From the IMG/VR virus record IMGVR_UViG_3300027969_000365, positions 1-27,160 of that record: a DNA stretch of 27,160 bases; one strand, 5' to 3'. The position numbers were made by a program, and so were the translations under genes. Positions 14,338 through 21,474 of this stretch are shown here, in pieces. The notes beneath the pieces were generated by a model, which saw only the letters and a program-made list of their open reading frames with translations, was not told the origin of the DNA and did not search any database. This DNA is from a virus. Numbering within the stretch: position 1 is the stretch's first letter; each line of letters starts with the position of its first letter.

Positions 14338-15606
14338 ATGGCTCTAGTCCTTGATGACCGAGTACAGGAAACCACTACCACTACGGGTACTGGAACCATA
14401 ACGCTTGCCGGTGCAACGATTGGATATCAGTCATTTGCCGCAGTTGGTAATGGCAATACGACCTACTACTGCATTACCGACGGTACAAATTGGGAAGTTG
14501 GAATTGGAACCTATACATCTTCTGGTACAACACTTTCCAGGACAACTGTACTAGAGTCAAGCAACTCAGGCAGTTTAGTAAATTTTTCAGCAGGGACAAA
14601 AAACGTCTTTATTACATATCCTGCAAGCAAGGCTCTTTATACAGACATTCCAAACACATTTGGATTCAAAAACCGTCTTATCAATGGTCTGATGCAGATT
14701 GCTCAACGAGCAACTTCTGGGACATCTGGAGCAGCAGTACCGACTACTGCGCCTACCTACCCATCCATAGACCGCTGGTACGCTTACGCTACAGGAGCAA
14801 CAGTCACCGTAGCGCGAGTTGCTGGGTCGGGGTCAAATCAGTACAACCTACAGGTAACAGGAGCGGCATCTGTAACGGCGGTTGGAGTAGGTCAACGTAT
14901 TGAGCAGTCCAACAGCTATGACATGGCTGGAAGCACCGCCACGTTGTCTGTAAATATCTCAAATTCGCTGCTGACTACAGTTACATGGACTGCCAACTAT
15001 GCGACTAGTGCTGATACATGGTCTGCCAAAACACAAATTGCTACAGGCACTTTCACCGTCACATCGACCCTAACAAATTACACCGTAAACATTAGCATCC
15101 CAGCCGCAGCCACTACCGGCATTGAAATATTGTTTACTGTAGGCGCTCAGACAAGTGGAACTTGGGTAATTGGCAATGCACAATTAGAAAAGGGTAGTGC
15201 AGCTACAACTTTTGATTATCGGGACATAGGTAGAGAACTAATCTTATGCCAAAGATATTTTGAAAAAACTATAAATCAATCTCAAGCATTAGGTACACAA
15301 TCACCATCAAATAATAATTATAATCTTAGAAGGGTTGCTCCCACTAATGTCACAATGAGTGGAGTAATATACACCTTGTCACAGAGCTATATGGTGGTTA
15401 AAAGGTCTCAACCAACTATCACTCTATACGCCGCAGATGAGTCTTCTAGTGTGTCTGGGTCTTGGACTGGCTACCCAGCTACTGGGGCTAGTGGGTTAAT
15501 TGCACCTACCGTAAATAATATAGGGGATACATCTTTTGCAATGTATAGCTCTACAGCAACTTATGTATTTTGGCAAGGATTTTACGCGGCATCTGCGGAG
15601 TTGTGA
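14338..15606 (+). CDS. Tail fibre / receptor-binding protein with carbohydrate-binding domain
   Basis: A 422-residue protein. Residues 1-100 form a Thr/Gly-rich attachment-like domain (LVLDDRVQETTTTTGTGTIT at the start, TTVLESSN at 69-76) common in phage fibres. A second domain begins with FKNRLINGLMQIAQRA (110-125) and a DRWYAY motif (145-150), continues as a beta-sandwich, and has the QLEKGSAATTFDYRDIG motif (about 281-297) followed by LCQRYFEK. This set is typical of jelly-roll domains thought to bind surface sugars. AGGAG precedes the ATG. The next small gene has the look of a fibre-associated protein. Confidence 0.85.
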   Translation: MALVLDDRVQETTTTTGTGTITLAGATIGYQSFAAVGNGNTTYYCITDGTNWEVGIGTYTSSGTTLSRTTVLESSNSGSLVNFSAGTKNVFITYPASKALYTDIPNTFGFKNRLINGLMQIAQRATSGTSGAAVPTTAPTYPSIDRWYAYATGATVTVARVAGSGSNQYNLQVTGAASVTAVGVGQRIEQSNSYDMAGSTATLSVNISNSLLTTVTWTANYATSADTWSAKTQIATGTFTVTSTLTNYTVNISIPAAATTGIEILFTVGAQTSGTWVIGNAQLEKGSAATTFDYRDIGRELILCQRYFEKTINQSQALGTQSPSNNNYNLRRVAPTNVTMSGVIYTLSQSYMVVKRSQPTITLYAADESSSVSGSWTGYPATGASGLIAPTVNNIGDTSFAMYSSTATYVFWQGFYAASAEL

Positions 15607-15609
15607 ACT

Positions 15610-15765
15610 ATGTATAAATTATCAAAAGACCCAATGACGCAACAAACAAATAGCGTCCAGCGATTATCCGATAAAGCATGGATACCATTTGACCCCGCCA
15701 ACACCGACTATCAGCAGTATTTGGAGTGGATTGCTGAAGGCAATACGCCGTTACCGGCTGACTAA
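15610..15765 (+). CDS. Small fibre-associated protein
   Basis: A 51-residue protein; GGAG lies within the end of the preceding gene, 9-10 nt upstream. The core [20 protein letters not shown] (24-43) followed by GNTPLPAD is a motif I know from the ends of phage tail fibre genes and from small proteins encoded beside them. It may assist assembly or be a detached fibre segment. It has no signal peptide or membrane segment. The gene is certain in outline; the function is inference. Confidence 0.75.
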   Translation: MYKLSKDPMTQQTNSVQRLSDKAWIPFDPANTDYQQYLEWIAEGNTPLPAD

Positions 15766-15767
15766 CC

Positions 15768-16802
15768 ATGTTCGGTCTTGCGCCATTCGGTACACCATTC
15801 AGCGCACCAGGCAATTCGTACTCTGTTTACGCTTCTTCTGGTGGCTATGGGGCAAATTTATATGGATATGGTGCGTATGGTATTGGAGGTTACGAGTCTC
15901 TTATAGGTGGATTTGGATATGACAAGTCGCTGACTGAGTCAGGATCAGCAGCAGATGATAATTCAGCAATTACAACGCTTGGCCTAACCATATCGGAGAC
16001 TCTATCAGCGTCTGACATCCTCACCAATATTGCCACGATGTTGGCAAGCATTGCTGAGTCAGCATCTGCTGCTGATGCGATAGATACCAGCCTGGTGGCA
16101 GTTGCCTTTGCCAGCGAGTCTGTAACGGCCTCCGATTCACGCAGCAGCACCATTGTATTTTTGGCGCTGGTATCTGAAAGTGCCAGCGCATCAGATGCGC
16201 AAGTTTGCATCTTGACAATACCGGTTCAAGTGTCGGAGACACTAAGCGTATCGGATGCAATCACAAACGCATTGCAAGCAGTGGCAGCTGTCTCAGAATC
16301 ACTTACCGCATCAGATACAAGCGTAAGTACGCTAACTATGTATCTTGCTGTTGCGGATGCACTGACTGCGACAGAGTCAATATTTCCAACATTTACATAT
16401 CAAGTATTTAATGATGAGTCCATAACGGCCTCGGACTCTTCAACTATGACAGCATCATTCCTAGTTGATGTTGCCGAGTATTTGGCCGCTATAGATGCGT
16501 ATGAGAACGTCGGGATTTTTGTAGGTGACATTTCCGAATCAGGATCGACGCTGGACGATTACTTGCCAGGCTTAGATTTCCTAGCGTCAATTTCTGAGGC
16601 TGCAAGCGCACTAGACTTTATCACTCAGAGGCTTAAATGGGAGCCAGAACCAATCAATCCAGAGACATGGACAGACTCTGGCACATCCACTACCACTTGG
16701 ACTACACAGTCCCCAGATTCGCGTAGCTGGACTATAATTTCTGACAATACCGATACTTGGACACCATTAGGCGTAACGTCCAAGGATTGGACAACCCAAT
16801 GA
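15768..16802 (+). CDS. Repeat-built tail appendage protein (20-residue repeats)
   Basis: A 344-residue protein with three parts. Residues 1-55 are Gly/Tyr-rich and hydrophobic (a likely attachment or flexible region). Residues 56-295 are twelve tandem 20-residue units of the form [ST]ESxxASDx(8)LxxV/I, with the SE and ASD positions recurring without any insertion. Residues 300-344 are four and a half 10-residue units carrying Trp at the same position. Such strict spacing implies a regular beta-solenoid or a fibrous shaft, probably trimeric, with a Trp-rich tip that could bind sugars. I do not recognise a named family. It sits among fibre genes. Start ATG 15768 is 2 bp after the previous stop. 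Confidence 0.85.
   Translation: MFGLAPFGTPFSAPGNSYSVYASSGGYGANLYGYGAYGIGGYESLIGGFGYDKSLTESGSAADDNSAITTLGLTISETLSASDILTNIATMLASIAESASAADAIDTSLVAVAFASESVTASDSRSSTIVFLALVSESASASDAQVCILTIPVQVSETLSVSDAITNALQAVAAVSESLTASDTSVSTLTMYLAVADALTATESIFPTFTYQVFNDESITASDSSTMTASFLVDVAEYLAAIDAYENVGIFVGDISESGSTLDDYLPGLDFLASISEAASALDFITQRLKWEPEPINPETWTDSGTSTTTWTTQSPDSRSWTIISDNTDTWTPLGVTSKDWTTQ
15933..16652 (+). repeat. Twelve 60-bp coding repeats
   Basis: Twelve exact-length 60-bp units encode the 20-residue repeats of the appendage gene. At protein level SE[ST]xxASD is well kept, while the DNA has diverged strongly between units. So the array is old and maintained by selection on the protein, not a recent slippage product. 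Units 8 and 10 are the most degenerate. Confidence 0.85.
16665..16799 (+). repeat. Trp-rich 30-bp coding repeats
   Basis: Four 30-bp units and one half unit encode TWTDSGTSTT, TWTTQSPDSR, SWTIISDNTD, TWTPLGVTSK and DWTTQ at the extreme C-terminus of the appendage protein. The Trp-Thr pair recurs every 10 residues. Confidence 0.85.
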
Positions 16803-16810
16803 GGTAAATC

Positions 16811-18412
16811 ATGGCTGATACGACAACGACCAACCTACTACTAACCAAACCCGAAATTGGGGCTAGTACTGATACTTGGGGAACCAAGATCAATACCGAC
16901 CTAGACTCGGTTGACGCGGTATTTGCTGCGGCTGGAACCGGAACTAGCGTTGGTCTGAACATTGGAACTGGTAAGACGATCACGCTTGCTGGAACGACTA
17001 AGTTTGCTGGGTCTACGTCAGGAACAACCACTGTGGTAGCCACAGCAGTTGCTGGCACTACAACTCTCACGCTGCCAGCGGCTACAGATACATTGGTTGG
17101 GAAGGCGACTACCGATACGCTTACCAATAAGACGCTGACTGCTCCTACTCTTGCATCTGCAAATATTACAACTGCATTGACTTTGACGGGTGCTTCTGGA
17201 ACATCAGGCCAAGTACTTACATCTGCTGGGTCAGGCGCTGCGCCTACTTGGACAACTGCTTCTGGTGGCGGCGGGGGAACCCTAACCATTTCCAACAAAA
17301 CGGGAGCCTACACGGTTGTTGCTGGTGACAACGGTACGGTGATTAACTGCACCAGTGGCACATTTACAGTGAGTCTGACTGCTGCGGCTACGTTGGCCTC
17401 TGGATTTAATGTTCAGATTATCAATACTGGAACGGGAACTATTACGATTGACCCATCAGGTTCTGAGACGCTTGACGCGAATACGACTTGGAAACTTTCA
17501 AAGGGGCAAGGTGTTCGTATTCTTTGCGATGGAACAAATTTCCAAACGATTGCAATCCGCACCAGCGGTCAATCAGCAAATAGCGTTGCTCTTGGGAATA
17601 ACAGCGGAGGCACTCCATCGGTAGCCATTACAGGCGCAGGAGCAATGGCGCTGGGTGGTTCCTACGCATCAGGTACAGATAGTTTTGCTGCTGCTATTAC
17701 GGATAATACAAGCACCTATGGTGCAACTGCCACTAGTGCAGTAGCACTTGGGTCAATAGCCGCTGCATCAGCAAATTATTCATTTGCTTTAGGGCAATAT
17801 GCTAGTACCTTTGCTGCTAATTCTGGAGTTTTTGCTGGTTCTTCTAATACCGCATCAACTTCTAGCGCGGTAGTTTTAGGTGGTGAAAATAACGCTGCTA
17901 ATGGTGTAAAGTCAGCCGTTATAGGTGGGAATTACGGCAGTGCTCGCGGAACTAATGGAAAAATAGTATCAGCAGCATCTGATGCACCAATTGCAAGTTC
18001 TTTGGGCGTTTCGCAGCTTGGAATGCTTATTCTTGGTAGGCAAACAACAAATGCAACTGCCACTGTAATAGCTTCTGATGCAAACACAGTATCAACAGAT
18101 AACCAGTTAACTTTACCCAACAATTCAGCATATTATTTTCGTGGTGAAGTCATAGCTGGTGTCACAGGCGGCGGTAATACCAAGGGTTGGTTTATTGAAG
18201 GCGCAATCAAGCGTGGTGCTAATGCTGCGGCTACGGCACTCGTTGGTACACCCACAGTGACATCAAGTTATGCAGATGCAGGGGCATCAACATGGGCAGT
18301 AGCTGTCACAGCAAATACTACTTTGGGCTGTATAACAATCACAGTTACTGGTCAAGCGTCCACCACAATTCGCTGGGTTGCACAAGTGCGAACAACTGAA
18401 ATGACTTACTAA
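16811..18412 (+). CDS. Tail fibre-like protein with YadA-head-like repeats
   Basis: A 533-residue fibre-type protein. Residues 5-38 ([19 protein letters not shown] and following) are a known phage-fibre N-terminal module. Next come a Thr/Ala-rich shaft with [19 protein letters not shown] (101-119), a Gly run (152-156), a beta domain (about 157-250), a segment of AxxLG-type repeats (257-383) like the left-handed roll of YadA-type adhesin heads, and a C-terminal beta-sandwich (about 430-533). GAGG precedes the ATG. It is probably a trimeric fibre or receptor-binding protein. The domain assignment comes from motif recognition, not from a search. Confidence 0.8.
   Translation: MADTTTTNLLLTKPEIGASTDTWGTKINTDLDSVDAVFAAAGTGTSVGLNIGTGKTITLAGTTKFAGSTSGTTTVVATAVAGTTTLTLPAATDTLVGKATTDTLTNKTLTAPTLASANITTALTLTGASGTSGQVLTSAGSGAAPTWTTASGGGGGTLTISNKTGAYTVVAGDNGTVINCTSGTFTVSLTAAATLASGFNVQIINTGTGTITIDPSGSETLDANTTWKLSKGQGVRILCDGTNFQTIAIRTSGQSANSVALGNNSGGTPSVAITGAGAMALGGSYASGTDSFAAAITDNTSTYGATATSAVALGSIAAASANYSFALGQYASTFAANSGVFAGSSNTASTSSAVVLGGENNAANGVKSAVIGGNYGSARGTNGKIVSAASDAPIASSLGVSQLGMLILGRQTTNATATVIASDANTVSTDNQLTLPNNSAYYFRGEVIAGVTGGGNTKGWFIEGAIKRGANAAATALVGTPTVTSSYADAGASTWAVAVTANTTLGCITITVTGQASTTIRWVAQVRTTEMTY
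17579..17959 (+). repeat. YadA-head-like repeat region (coding)
   Basis: Residues 257-383 of the fibre protein contain recurring units such as [47 protein letters not shown] and [11 protein letters not shown]. The recurring x-A-[VFI]-x-[LI]-G pattern, spaced roughly 14-18 residues, is the signature of left-handed parallel beta-roll heads in trimeric autotransporter adhesins. Confidence 0.65.
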
Positions 18413-18422
18413 GGAAACAATC

Positions 18423-18722
18423 ATGGCTATTCAACTCAATCTCTCCACTTCGCAGTATGGCGTTCCTTTTGCGGGTGCTTACTTTCGCATTGTTACAGCA
18501 GCAGTAAGCCGCACGCGCAGCGTAGACAGCCGTCACTCAGTGATGATTGATGTCGCTGGCTACGCAACGCAGCCAAGTGATGATGACACGCGGGATGTGG
18601 ATTTTCGCCGTTACCACTGCCCGTTGGCTGAAGTAGAGGCGCAAACTGGTGCTACTTTCTTGGCTAAGTGCTACGCATGGGTTATGGCTCAAACTGACAT
18701 GACAGGGTCAACCGGCGTTTAA
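18423..18722 (+). CDS. Small phage protein after the fibre gene, unknown function
   Basis: A 99-residue protein with AAGGA (18411-18415) upstream of the ATG. The first half is beta-like (QLNLSTSQYGVPFAGAYFRI), the middle has an acidic DDDTRDVDFRRYHCP segment, and the end is helical. It has no signal peptide or membrane segment. It follows the fibre gene by 10 bp, so it may be a tail accessory protein. I recognise no family. Two cysteines (C66 and C82) are not arranged as a clear metal site. Confidence 0.75.
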   Translation: MAIQLNLSTSQYGVPFAGAYFRIVTAAVSRTRSVDSRHSVMIDVAGYATQPSDDDTRDVDFRRYHCPLAEVEAQTGATFLAKCYAWVMAQTDMTGSTGV

Positions 18723-18744
18723 CACTTAGCACTGGAGCGCGTAA

Positions 18745-18978
18745 ATGGAATTTCAACCAATGTTCAACTTCATCGGTGGAGCGATCCTGGTCGCCGTTGG
18801 CTGGTGGTGCAAAGAAATATGGGACTCGGTCAAGGCATTGAAGAATGACATCAAGGCCATCGAGATTGATCTGCCAAAGAACTACGTCAGCAAAGCAGAC
18901 ATTGAGAGCCGCCTGGACAAGATTGACGCGACATTGGAGCGCATCTTTGACAAGCTGGAAAACAAGGCAGACAAGTGA
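18745..18978 (+). CDS. Small membrane protein with coiled coil
   Basis: A 77-residue protein; GGAG lies 8-9 nt upstream of the ATG. A single hydrophobic segment FIGGAILVAVGWW (9-21) is followed by a charged amphipathic region (about 27-77) with heptad-like Leu/Ile spacing, IESRLDKIDATLERIFDKLE. It is the first of a run of small membrane proteins before the holin and endolysin, which suggests a lysis-related or accessory holin/spanin-like role, but there is no direct evidence for it. The start of the next gene overlaps its stop (GTGA). Confidence 0.75.
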   Translation: MEFQPMFNFIGGAILVAVGWWCKEIWDSVKALKNDIKAIEIDLPKNYVSKADIESRLDKIDATLERIFDKLENKADK

Positions 18979-19142
18979 TTGATCAGGTGGTCTCAGCAGA
19001 AAGTCCCTGGCCTAACACTGAGACAAAGACAGTTTTAGTTTGTCGGATTCCTAAACGAGAAGAGGACAAAAAGATGGGTGCAAACGAATTCACTGACAAA
19101 GATGGACGCATCTGCCGTTGGGTAGTTGTGAACGCAAAGTAA
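18975..19142 (+). CDS. Small protein with GTG start, unknown function
   Basis: A 55-residue protein, read from a GTG at 18975 that overlaps the preceding TGA (GTGA). The TAA at 19140-19142 shares a base with the next ATG (TAATG). The sequence has alternating strands (TKTVLVCRIPKRE and GRICRWVVVNAK) separated by a Lys/Asp-rich turn. Two cysteines (C23, C47) are present. The same GTGA coupling is used for the methyltransferase at 6831. I recognise no family; the double overlap and clean open frame are the evidence for a gene. Confidence 0.65.
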   Translation: MIDQVVSAESPWPNTETKTVLVCRIPKREEDKKMGANEFTDKDGRICRWVVVNAK

Positions 19143-19629
19143 TGGACCCCATAACGGCTTTTATGGCGGCACAAGCTGCTGTTGCTGGAATAAAAAAGCC
19201 ATTGCTCTTGGTAAAGACATCCACGGCCTATACAAAGAATTCAGCGGTTTTTATCAAGCAGCGGATACAGTTCACCTAGCAAGCAGCAAAGCCAGGATTG
19301 CGAGCATAGGAAAGACAGATGCACAAATCAGTTCTCAGGCTCTACAGATTGCAATGGCATCTAAAGCATTGCGGGAACATGAGAAGGAACTGAAGGACAT
19401 TCTCTTTTATTCGGGGAATGCCCAGGTTTGGGAAGAGATGATGGCAGAGCGCACCAGGATGATCAAGGAGCGCAACACGCTAGAGAGAGAAGAAGCGGAG
19501 CGCAAACAAAAGGACAAGGAAGTGAAAGTTGCAATCATTATGAACACACTCTGGATTTCTGGTGCATCAGCTATCGTTGTTCCGTTACTGAGTATTACGG
19601 TTCACGTTATAACGAACAGGGGTTTTTGA
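19142..19629 (+). CDS. Membrane/coiled-coil protein split by a -1 frameshift at A_AAA_AAG
   Basis: The ATG at 19142 (TAATG coupled) opens a 45-codon frame that ends at TAG 19277-19279. At codons 18-19 it carries the slippery heptamer A_AAA_AAG (19192-19198), correctly phased. Slipping back one base there joins it to the -1 frame, open to TGA 19627-19629, giving 162 residues: a helical N-terminus (MDPITAFMAAQAAVAGIKK), a coiled-coil centre rich in Glu/Lys/Arg (about 91-127), and a C-terminal hydrophobic segment (SGASAIVVPLLSITVHVI). The -1 frame has no ATG/GTG/TTG before 19354, yet its codons upstream of that point read as the same kind of protein. It is either programmed frameshifting or an indel or sequencing error in the A-run. 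Confidence 0.7.
19192..19198 (+). promoter_or_regulatory. Slippery heptamer A_AAA_AAG for -1 frameshift
   Basis: In the frame of the ATG at 19142 the codons are ATA AAA AAG, so the heptamer A AAA AAG is in the phase needed for simultaneous tRNA-Lys slippage. A_AAA_AAG is one of the most efficient bacterial -1 sites (dnaX uses it). I see no strong stem-loop just downstream and no clear internal Shine-Dalgarno upstream, so efficiency is uncertain. Confidence 0.6.
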
Positions 19630-19630
19630 T

Positions 19631-19978
19631 ATGAGCGAAGAGAAAATCCAAGCAATGGAAACAAAAAGCGCCTTGGTTGAGAAAATCACATTTGCTTTGT
19701 TGCCGCTATTGTTTTCGTGCGTGGTTTATCTCATGTCGGCTCTGTCTAACCTGTCCCACGAAGTCACTATTCTCAATAGCAAAATAAGCTTGGTGGTGAC
19801 CTCTGACAACAAGCAAGCAAGCAACACGGGCGCTGAGTTGGCAAGGGAAAAGTTACGCCAAGACTTGGAAAAAGAAATCCAAAAAAACAGGGATGACATT
19901 CAAGTCAACCGTCTGCACATTGCCATTTTGGAAGACAGGGCCGGGATGAAAACCACGTTTAAAAAGGAAGATAAATGA
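19631..19978 (+). CDS. Small membrane protein with coiled coil, lysis-region
   Basis: A 115-residue protein. A hydrophobic segment ITFALLPLLFSCVVYLMSAL (19-38) is preceded by a short charged N-terminus and followed by a charged helical domain with coiled-coil character (about 40-105, EKLRQDLEKEIQKNRDDIQV). CAGGGG lies about 9 nt upstream. It stands between the split membrane protein and the holin and is coupled to the holin gene by ATGA. A role as an accessory holin, inner-membrane spanin or antiholin is possible from topology; none is shown. Confidence 0.75.
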   Translation: MSEEKIQAMETKSALVEKITFALLPLLFSCVVYLMSALSNLSHEVTILNSKISLVVTSDNKQASNTGAELAREKLRQDLEKEIQKNRDDIQVNRLHIAILEDRAGMKTTFKKEDK

Positions 19979-20487
19979 TTCCAATCATCGGCGCACTACT
20001 CAGCACGTTAGCTGAAAGCGGTTTAGGACTGCTATCCAGCGCTATCCAGGCCAAGGGTAAGGAGGTGGTCGAAAACACGCTAGGCGTGAAGATTCCCGAC
20101 AATCCAACTCCCGCTGATGTTGAGCGCTTGCGTGAGTTGCAGTATCAGCACGAAGAGCGCCTGATTGAATTGGGTATTGAGAAGGCCAAGTTAGAGATGG
20201 CCGAGTTGGAACTGCTGGCAAGGGCGGCACAGTCTGATGCGGAGAACGTTACAGACCGTTGGCAGGCAGACATGAACTCTGATTCATGGCTCTCAAAGAA
20301 CATTCGGCCTATGAGCCTTATAGCCATATTTATGGGCTATTTCCTGTTTGCCATGATGAGCGCCTACGGCCTCAACGCCAACGAGTCCTATGTGACCCTG
20401 CTGGGTAACTGGGGAATGCTAATCATGGGCGCTTACTTTGGTGGCAGAACGGTAGAGAAGCTGGCAGAAATGAGGAGTTCAAAATGA
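19975..20487 (+). CDS. Holin (GTA-type, 3TM family)
   Basis: A 170-residue membrane protein expected to make holes in the inner membrane at lysis. An N-terminal hydrophobic helix (about 1-22) is followed by a charged coiled-coil-like region (45-95), the motif DRWQADMNSDSWLSKNIRP (94-112), and two transmembrane helices (about 113-132 and 139-157), ending GGRTVEKLAE. This pattern is that of the 3TM holin family first named in gene-transfer agents. AAGGA precedes the ATG, which overlaps the preceding stop (ATGA). The endolysin gene follows with another ATGA overlap, a classical lysis pair. Confidence 0.88.
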   Translation: MIPIIGALLSTLAESGLGLLSSAIQAKGKEVVENTLGVKIPDNPTPADVERLRELQYQHEERLIELGIEKAKLEMAELELLARAAQSDAENVTDRWQADMNSDSWLSKNIRPMSLIAIFMGYFLFAMMSAYGLNANESYVTLLGNWGMLIMGAYFGGRTVEKLAEMRSSK

Positions 20488-20822
20488 GCCTAAGTCAAGA
20501 GCAGGCAGCTTTCCTGCTGGATATGTGCAAGCTGATCCAGCACGCCACAGAACAGGGTTTTATGGTCACTGGTGGCGAGTTAGCCCGTACACCGGAGCAG
20601 CAGGCCATCTACGTTAAGACAGGTCGGTCTAAGACCATGAACTCTATCCACCTAAAGCGGTGCGCGATGGACTTAAACTTCTTCAAGGATGGAAAAATAA
20701 TCTGGGACAAAGCTATCCTGGCTCCGATTGGAGCCTACTGGGAAAGCCTGTACCCAAAGAACCGCTGGGGCGGTAACTTCAGATCGCTGGTGGATTGCCC
20801 ACACTTTGAACGAAACATATGA
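20484..20822 (+). CDS. Endolysin, M15-type zinc peptidase
   Basis: A 112-residue L-alanyl-D-glutamate or D-Ala-type peptidase that cuts peptidoglycan peptide bridges, related to the T5 endolysin group. The zinc ligands and catalytic region are visible as SIHLKRCAMDLNF (H56 and D63) and DCPHFE (D104, H107). RTPEQQ (35-40) is a common motif upstream of the site. There is no signal peptide or wall-binding domain, as usual for endolysins of phages of Gram-negative bacteria, so it depends on the holin encoded just upstream. GAGGAG provides a strong ribosome-binding site. Confidence 0.9.
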   Translation: MSLSQEQAAFLLDMCKLIQHATEQGFMVTGGELARTPEQQAIYVKTGRSKTMNSIHLKRCAMDLNFFKDGKIIWDKAILAPIGAYWESLYPKNRWGGNFRSLVDCPHFERNI

Positions 20823-21472
20823 GCGATTACAGCGGCCAGATCACAACGCCAGCGCAGCCGAATATCGGTAACCCTGGTGATACATATGACCGCCTGTTCT
20901 TTAGCCAGACATTCAGCAACATCGGGAACTACGCTAACCGCGTCACAAACGCCCTAGCAGCGTTATTTGGACCGCGTGGCGGCAAGTATCTCAACGCACC
21001 TTATGGCGCGTTCCAGGACTCCACAGACCAGGTGGCGGCTAACACTACAACCGCCTACGCCATCACGCTTAACACCACCGACTTCAGCAACGGCGTTACG
21101 CTCTCAAACTCATCTAGGCTGAACGTATCGCAGTCTGGCATCTACAACGTGCAGTTTTCTATCCAGTTTACGAACACGACAAACGCATCTCAAGACGTTG
21201 ACGTTTGGTTCAGAAAGAATGGAACAAACATTGACAAGTCGAACTCAAGGTTTGGGTTTGCACCCAGAAAAGGCGCTGGCGATCCGTTCCACATAATTGC
21301 CGCAATGAACTTCTTTGTCAACCTTAACGCAAACGATTATGTGGAAATCATGTGGCGGCCTACTGATGTCGGAGTGTCGATTGAGCAGTATCCGGCAGGC
21401 ACTTCCCCAACCAGGCCAGCAGTACCGTCGGCCATCGTTACACTGTCGTTTGTCTCCAACCTATCGGTGTAA
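20819..21472 (+). CDS. Fibre-type protein with C1q/TNF-like domain
   Basis: A 217-residue protein. The N-terminal part (to about 62) contains a helix with FFSQTFSNIGNYANRVTNAL, likely an attachment or trimerisation segment. Residues about 63-217 form a beta-sandwich with SSRLNVSQSGIYNVQFSIQF and DVDVWFRKNGTNI motifs, typical of C1q/TNF-like jelly-roll domains that form trimers in phage tail appendages. The start overlaps the endolysin stop (ATGA), so a structural gene directly follows the lysis genes. It is probably a receptor-binding or fibre component. Confidence 0.8.
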   Translation: MSDYSGQITTPAQPNIGNPGDTYDRLFFSQTFSNIGNYANRVTNALAALFGPRGGKYLNAPYGAFQDSTDQVAANTTTAYAITLNTTDFSNGVTLSNSSRLNVSQSGIYNVQFSIQFTNTTNASQDVDVWFRKNGTNIDKSNSRFGFAPRKGAGDPFHIIAAMNFFVNLNANDYVEIMWRPTDVGVSIEQYPAGTSPTRPAVPSAIVTLSFVSNLSV

Positions 21473-21474
21473 TC

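Noticed and set aside
14490-14903. 137-codon + strand frame inside the fibre gene
   Set aside because: Out-of-frame shadow of the tail fibre gene, with Trp/Ser/Arg-rich composition and no ribosome-binding site.
19688-19722. Possible lipobox (LFSC) in the 115-residue membrane protein
   Set aside because: The Phe at -2 is outside the usual lipobox, and the hydrophobic segment continues for about 9 residues past the Cys, as in a transmembrane helix.
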